Shown one piece after another: positions 60,869-64,000 of a stretch of DNA of 64,000 bases. Origin of the DNA: Streptomyces pyxinicus (GTDB taxonomy: Bacteria > Actinomycetota > Actinomycetes > Streptomycetales > Streptomycetaceae); assembly GCF_024753135.1 (NCBI RefSeq), contig NZ_JANUGP010000001.1, positions 310,001-374,000 of the forward strand, in the 5' to 3' direction. The translations under genes were made by a program, and so were the position numbers. The notes below the pieces were generated by a model that was not told the origin of the DNA, made no database searches, and saw nothing but the letters and a program-made list of their open reading frames with translations. How positions within the stretch are numbered: position 1 is the stretch's first letter; each line of letters begins with the position of its first letter.

Positions 60869-62671
60869 ATGGGCCTTGAAGATGTGACGCGTGCGGGAGT
60901 GATCGCCGCGGTCGACGAGTGTCGGCACCTGGGTAATGAAACGTTTCACCGCCGGTACGGCTTCGACCGCGCGACGACGTATGAACTGATCCTGGACGGC
61001 TACCCCTATGACGCGCCGGCCATAGCCGGGGTGGCGCACCTGTACTCGGTCGGCGACCTGCTGCCGGCCGACGGTCCGGGTGGTGACGCACGCTCCGCCG
61101 CGGATCACCTGCGGGCACTCGGCTTCACGGTGAAAGACAGCGGCACCGTTACCGACCAACCGCCACAAGTGGCGCCTCAAGTGCTCCTCCAGCCTCGAGG
61201 CGGACTCCCGCTCCGCGGCCCGCAGAACTTCGCCAAGTCCGTAAGGCAAGGCGTGCCCATCGCGGCCATCCAGGGTGCGCTCGGTGAGCAGGCGGAAGTG
61301 CTGACAGCCCTGTACCCGGATGGAATCGCCCGGCTGTGGGGGTCCACCCCCACCACCCAGGTCAACAACGAGAAAGTCAGGGCTCTGCGGAACCGCCGAG
61401 TCGGTGACGACGTGCTCTTCTACACCGAGAACCATTTCATCGCCCGGGCGCGCATCCTCCACCTGTTCGACAGTCCGGCCGTGGCGGGGGAAGTCTGGGG
61501 AACCGACGCGGAGAACGTCACCTGGGAACACATCATTGCCCTCGGCGACGTCGAGGAGTTCCCCGTCCGGGTTCCGGCCGCGCCCATCCTGCGTCGCCTG
61601 GACGCTCAAGTGCCCCTGCGAAGCCTCACTCTGCGGTCCGCCGAGGACTACCGCGGCGTCGCCGAACTCCTGCCGAAGAGGCTGCAGCCAGTCCCCCCGC
61701 GAACTCCGGCACCGGCTCGGGTCCCGTCTCTCCGACCGACCACCAGGGATCTGCTGAACCGGATCGGCTCTCTCGACACACCCCGCGCCACGACGAACGA
61801 AGCTCTCGGCCGCTGCCAGTCGCTGGCCCTCCTGTGGGCGATCTCCCGGGTCGCGACGGGCAAGCCACGTCTGGCGCCGTGGTCCTCGTTCCGCGCGGAG
61901 GTCGGTCCTCTTCTGACCGCTTTCGGACCGTCCGGTTCCGGGGTCACCGCGGAAGGTGTCTTCCGGCACTTGCAGAGCAGTGACCTCTGGGAGGTGCACG
62001 GGCTGCCAGATCACGCCGGGGCCGTGCCGCAAACAGCGCTCCTCGACACGGTCCAGCCCGTCGCGGGCCTTACCTTTGCAAGCGCCGAGCTGTTGCAGGA
62101 CCCCTTCACCCGCCTCGAAGCCGTGTTGAAGCTGTGCAGCACCCAGCTTGACGAGATCGGTCAACGCGAGTTGCTCGCTCGGGTGGGCCTCTCGGGATAT
62201 GAAACCGCCGACGGCCTGACCGACGAAGACGACAACGGCCGCGACCGGGAACCCACCGACACGGAACGGGCGACCGGACCGGCCAAGCGCCGGGAATACC
62301 GGGGCTCACGGCCGGTTCGCAACGCCGGAATCGTGGCCGAGGTCAAGGAAATGTACGGCCACGCTTGTCAGGTGTGTGGAACTCGTCTCAGGTACCTGGG
62401 CGAACGCTACAACCAGGCCGCCCACATCCGTGGCCTGGGATCCCCGCACAATGGTCCGGACGAACTGCCCAACCTTCTCTGCCTCTGCCCCAATCACCAC
62501 ATCCTCTTCGACGGCCTCGAGATCTATGTTGACACCGACGGCGCCGTCAGGTGGACACACGGGGGTGGCTCTCTTGGCCAACTCCGCCAAAACGCCCGCC
62601 ACAAGATCGATGAGGCGTACCTGCGCTATCACCGAGCCCTGTGTGCACTTCACGCGCGGACGGCGAAATAG
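60869..62671 (+). CDS. ScoMcrA-like type IV restriction endonuclease (HNH)
   Basis: 600 aa. The N-terminal head (VIAAVDECRHLGNETFHRRYGFDRATTYELILDGYPYDAPAIAGVAHLY, about 10-60) resembles that of ScoMcrA, the S. coelicolor enzyme that cuts methylated and phosphorothioated DNA. A PUA/EVE-like region (about 150-270, containing LWGSTPTTQVNNEKV, DDVLFYTENHFIARARILHLF) may read the modified base. The C-terminal HNH nuclease has CQVCG (Cys500, Cys503), YNQAAHIRG (His519), NLLCLCPNHHILFD (His543/544). It probably restricts incoming modified DNA. Convergent with a helicase gene, 22 bases apart. Confidence 0.78.
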   Translation: MGLEDVTRAGVIAAVDECRHLGNETFHRRYGFDRATTYELILDGYPYDAPAIAGVAHLYSVGDLLPADGPGGDARSAADHLRALGFTVKDSGTVTDQPPQVAPQVLLQPRGGLPLRGPQNFAKSVRQGVPIAAIQGALGEQAEVLTALYPDGIARLWGSTPTTQVNNEKVRALRNRRVGDDVLFYTENHFIARARILHLFDSPAVAGEVWGTDAENVTWEHIIALGDVEEFPVRVPAAPILRRLDAQVPLRSLTLRSAEDYRGVAELLPKRLQPVPPRTPAPARVPSLRPTTRDLLNRIGSLDTPRATTNEALGRCQSLALLWAISRVATGKPRLAPWSSFRAEVGPLLTAFGPSGSGVTAEGVFRHLQSSDLWEVHGLPDHAGAVPQTALLDTVQPVAGLTFASAELLQDPFTRLEAVLKLCSTQLDEIGQRELLARVGLSGYETADGLTDEDDNGRDREPTDTERATGPAKRREYRGSRPVRNAGIVAEVKEMYGHACQVCGTRLRYLGERYNQAAHIRGLGSPHNGPDELPNLLCLCPNHHILFDGLEIYVDTDGAVRWTHGGGSLGQLRQNARHKIDEAYLRYHRALCALHARTAK

Positions 62672-62693
62672 CCGCTCGGGTACGCCGGCCGCG

Positions 62694-64000
62694 TCAGGCC
62701 GACACGGCCTTGCCGACGCCCTCGCCCACCAGCTCCCGCAGCTTCTCCCGTGTCTCAAGGTCGGTCGAGTACACGATCGTGCCGACCATGCCCCGGGTCA
62801 GCAGTACCTTGTACGTGTTGCGGATCAGTCGGTCCACGTCGGCATCCGAGGTCGCCTTCTTGAACGCCGGGTCTTTGGAGGCGATGCGGTCGGTGACCCA
62901 GCGGTCACCGCGCCAGAGCAGGTCGGGACCGATGATGACGCCGGACCAGTCGTACTCGAAACCCTGGGCGGTGTAGACACAACCGACCTGGCCGAAGCCG
63001 GCCGGGTCGGTGGCCCAGAGCGCGGCCGGAGGGGCGCCGGAAACGGAGCGGTCGCCGCGGAGGTTCCAGGGGCGCGCCCAGTCATCGATGACGACGTCGG
63101 GCGGGAGCGGGGCGCCGGGCCTGGGCTCCGGGGACCAGTTCCAGCAATAGCCGGCGGACATGCGTGCGCCGTAGCCCTGGGCGCGGCGGCCCTCGAGGAA
63201 TGCCTCCATCTCCTGGGGGCTGTCGGCGACCAGCAGGTGCATCCGGTCGTCGGGTTCCCAGACGACGGCTCCGCCCGACTCGAGGCCGAGGAGACGGACG
63301 ACCCAGCGCAGGTAGGCGTCGCTGCCACCGCAACGGAACTGGCTGTCCAGCGGGACCACGTGGCAGGGGATGTCGCGCTCGGCCGCCGCCGCCCTGATGT
63401 CGGCCACGGTGCCCATCTCCCCTGGACGCACGACCTGGTGCTCGTCGAGGAAGAAAACAGGTACGTAGGCGACGTCGATCAGTTCGTCGATCTGGGCCCT
63501 GCCGGTCCGGTTCGCGGCGCGCGTGTAGCGGTTGGCCGAGGTCTCCCGGATGCGGTGTGCCTCGTCGCAGATGAGGGCACCCAAGCTGTTCTTCTCGGCG
63601 GTCATGAAGCTGTTGAAGTACTTGAACAGGTCCTGGACCTCCCGCTTGCGGGAGCCCGCGACCTTCCGCATCGTCTTGGTGAACGACTGCGATCCGGTGG
63701 CGTGCAGAGCCGGGACTCCGCGCCGGTACAGCTCACCCAGCAACTGGAGGGCGATCACGCTCTTGCCGGTGCCGGGGCCGCCGGTGACGATCACCACTTC
63801 CTTGCGGTCGGCGTGCTTGGCCTTCTCCACCGCGTTGAGCACCATGCGGTAGGCGACCTGCTGCTCGTCGAGCAGCACGAACTGCTGCCGCTCGCGTACC
63901 TCCTCCGCGGCCACGGACATCAGCTGCTTCGACGGCACGGTGGCGCCCGCGAGCAGCTCGTCCGCGACGGCGGCCCCGGCATGCCGGTCGCTCAGCCTGG
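62694..64000 (-). CDS. DUF2075 DNA/RNA helicase domain protein (5' end beyond window)
   Basis: The frame continues past the right window edge, so the N-terminus is missing. The visible 430 or so residues are a superfamily 1-type helicase of the DUF2075/Schlafen group: Walker A VIVTGGPGTGKSVIALQLL, Walker B ALICDEAHRIRE, VFFLDEHQVVRPGE, PLDSQFRCGGSDAYLRW, CVYTAQGFEYDWSGVIIG and YKVLLTRGMVGTIVYS. Such helicases often carry an N-terminal nuclease (for example GIY-YIG) and occur in defence loci. Convergent with the ScoMcrA-like gene. Confidence 0.88.
   Translation of the reverse strand, partial: RLSDRHAGAAVADELLAGATVPSKQLMSVAAEEVRERQQFVLLDEQQVAYRMVLNAVEKAKHADRKEVVIVTGGPGTGKSVIALQLLGELYRRGVPALHATGSQSFTKTMRKVAGSRKREVQDLFKYFNSFMTAEKNSLGALICDEAHRIRETSANRYTRAANRTGRAQIDELIDVAYVPVFFLDEHQVVRPGEMGTVADIRAAAAERDIPCHVVPLDSQFRCGGSDAYLRWVVRLLGLESGGAVVWEPDDRMHLLVADSPQEMEAFLEGRRAQGYGARMSAGYCWNWSPEPRPGAPLPPDVVIDDWARPWNLRGDRSVSGAPPAALWATDPAGFGQVGCVYTAQGFEYDWSGVIIGPDLLWRGDRWVTDRIASKDPAFKKATSDADVDRLIRNTYKVLLTRGMVGTIVYSTDLETREKLRELVGEGVGKAVSA

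Noticed and set aside
60764..64000. Prophage or integrative element at the right end
   Set aside because: No integrase, tRNA attachment site or phage gene is seen; only two defence-like genes, so an island is possible but not shown.
1..64000. CRISPR arrays, rRNA or tRNA genes, insertion sequences
   Set aside because: No regularly spaced repeats, no conserved RNA sequence and no transposase motif were found by reading.

Overview
The window is about 64 kb of very GC-rich DNA with long open frames, frequent GTG starts, GGAGG-type ribosome binding sites, many TetR/LacI regulators and many secreted glycan-degrading enzymes. This is typical of a Streptomyces chromosome. The gene order tkt-tal-zwf-opcA-pgi-gnd followed by a third GTP cyclohydrolase II gene matches, from memory, the SCO6648-SCO6663 part of S. 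coelicolor; the phosphopantetheinyl transferase and its phosphoesterase neighbour resemble SCO6673/6672. I saw no rRNA, tRNA, CRISPR array, insertion sequence or integrase.

Layout. 1-4.3 kb: truncated LacI regulator, a divergent LigD-type primase-polymerase / ATP-dependent ligase pair, and a zinc alcohol/formaldehyde dehydrogenase. 4.5-10.9 kb: DUF3048 secreted protein, a large LAL-like ATPase lacking the usual DNA-binding domain, an MHS-type transporter and anhydro-MurNAc kinase. 10.9-17.7 kb: two DUF2510 proteins, a TetR regulator with an elaborate operator array facing a PAP2/DMT membrane-protein operon, and a Tat-exported phospholipase C. 17.9-26.1 kb: an alpha-glucan system (GH87 alpha-1,3-glucanase, GH13 alpha-glucosidase, binding protein and two permeases, LacI regulator with matching operators). 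26.3-31.5 kb: a possible split regulator pair, phosphopantetheinyl transferase, phosphoesterase and an ATP-grasp protein. 31.6-39.8 kb: GH18 chitinase with a DasR-like site, GH4 glycosidase, secreted beta-propeller-like protein, GH16 glucanase with a perfect LacI-type palindrome, a 55-aa membrane protein, a membrane protein and a VOC protein.

39.8-49.2 kb: AraC regulator divergent from a six-gene operon encoding the whole oxidative and part of the non-oxidative pentose phosphate pathway. 49.3-53.8 kb: two TetR genes, an F420-type oxidoreductase, an efflux transporter and a class C serine hydrolase; one TetR gene has two tandem palindromic operators, one covering its start codon.

53.8-60.8 kb is the most interesting part. 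A GTP cyclohydrolase II carrying Met120 (the substitution reported to stop the reaction at the formamidopyrimidine, FAPy) lies beside a creatininase-family amidohydrolase (the family of the archaeal FAPy deformylase). They are followed by a flippase-like membrane protein, a methyltransferase, a GT4 glycosyltransferase, a 6-pyruvoyltetrahydropterin-synthase homologue that has lost most catalytic residues, a zinc-less MDR oxidoreductase and a CDP-alcohol phosphatidyltransferase. Four of these genes are joined by 4-base start/stop overlaps. I infer an uncharacterised pathway from GTP to a modified, glycosylated and probably membrane-linked pyrimidine/pterin-derived product. The window ends with a likely defence pair: a ScoMcrA-like HNH endonuclease convergent with a DUF2075 helicase cut by the window edge.
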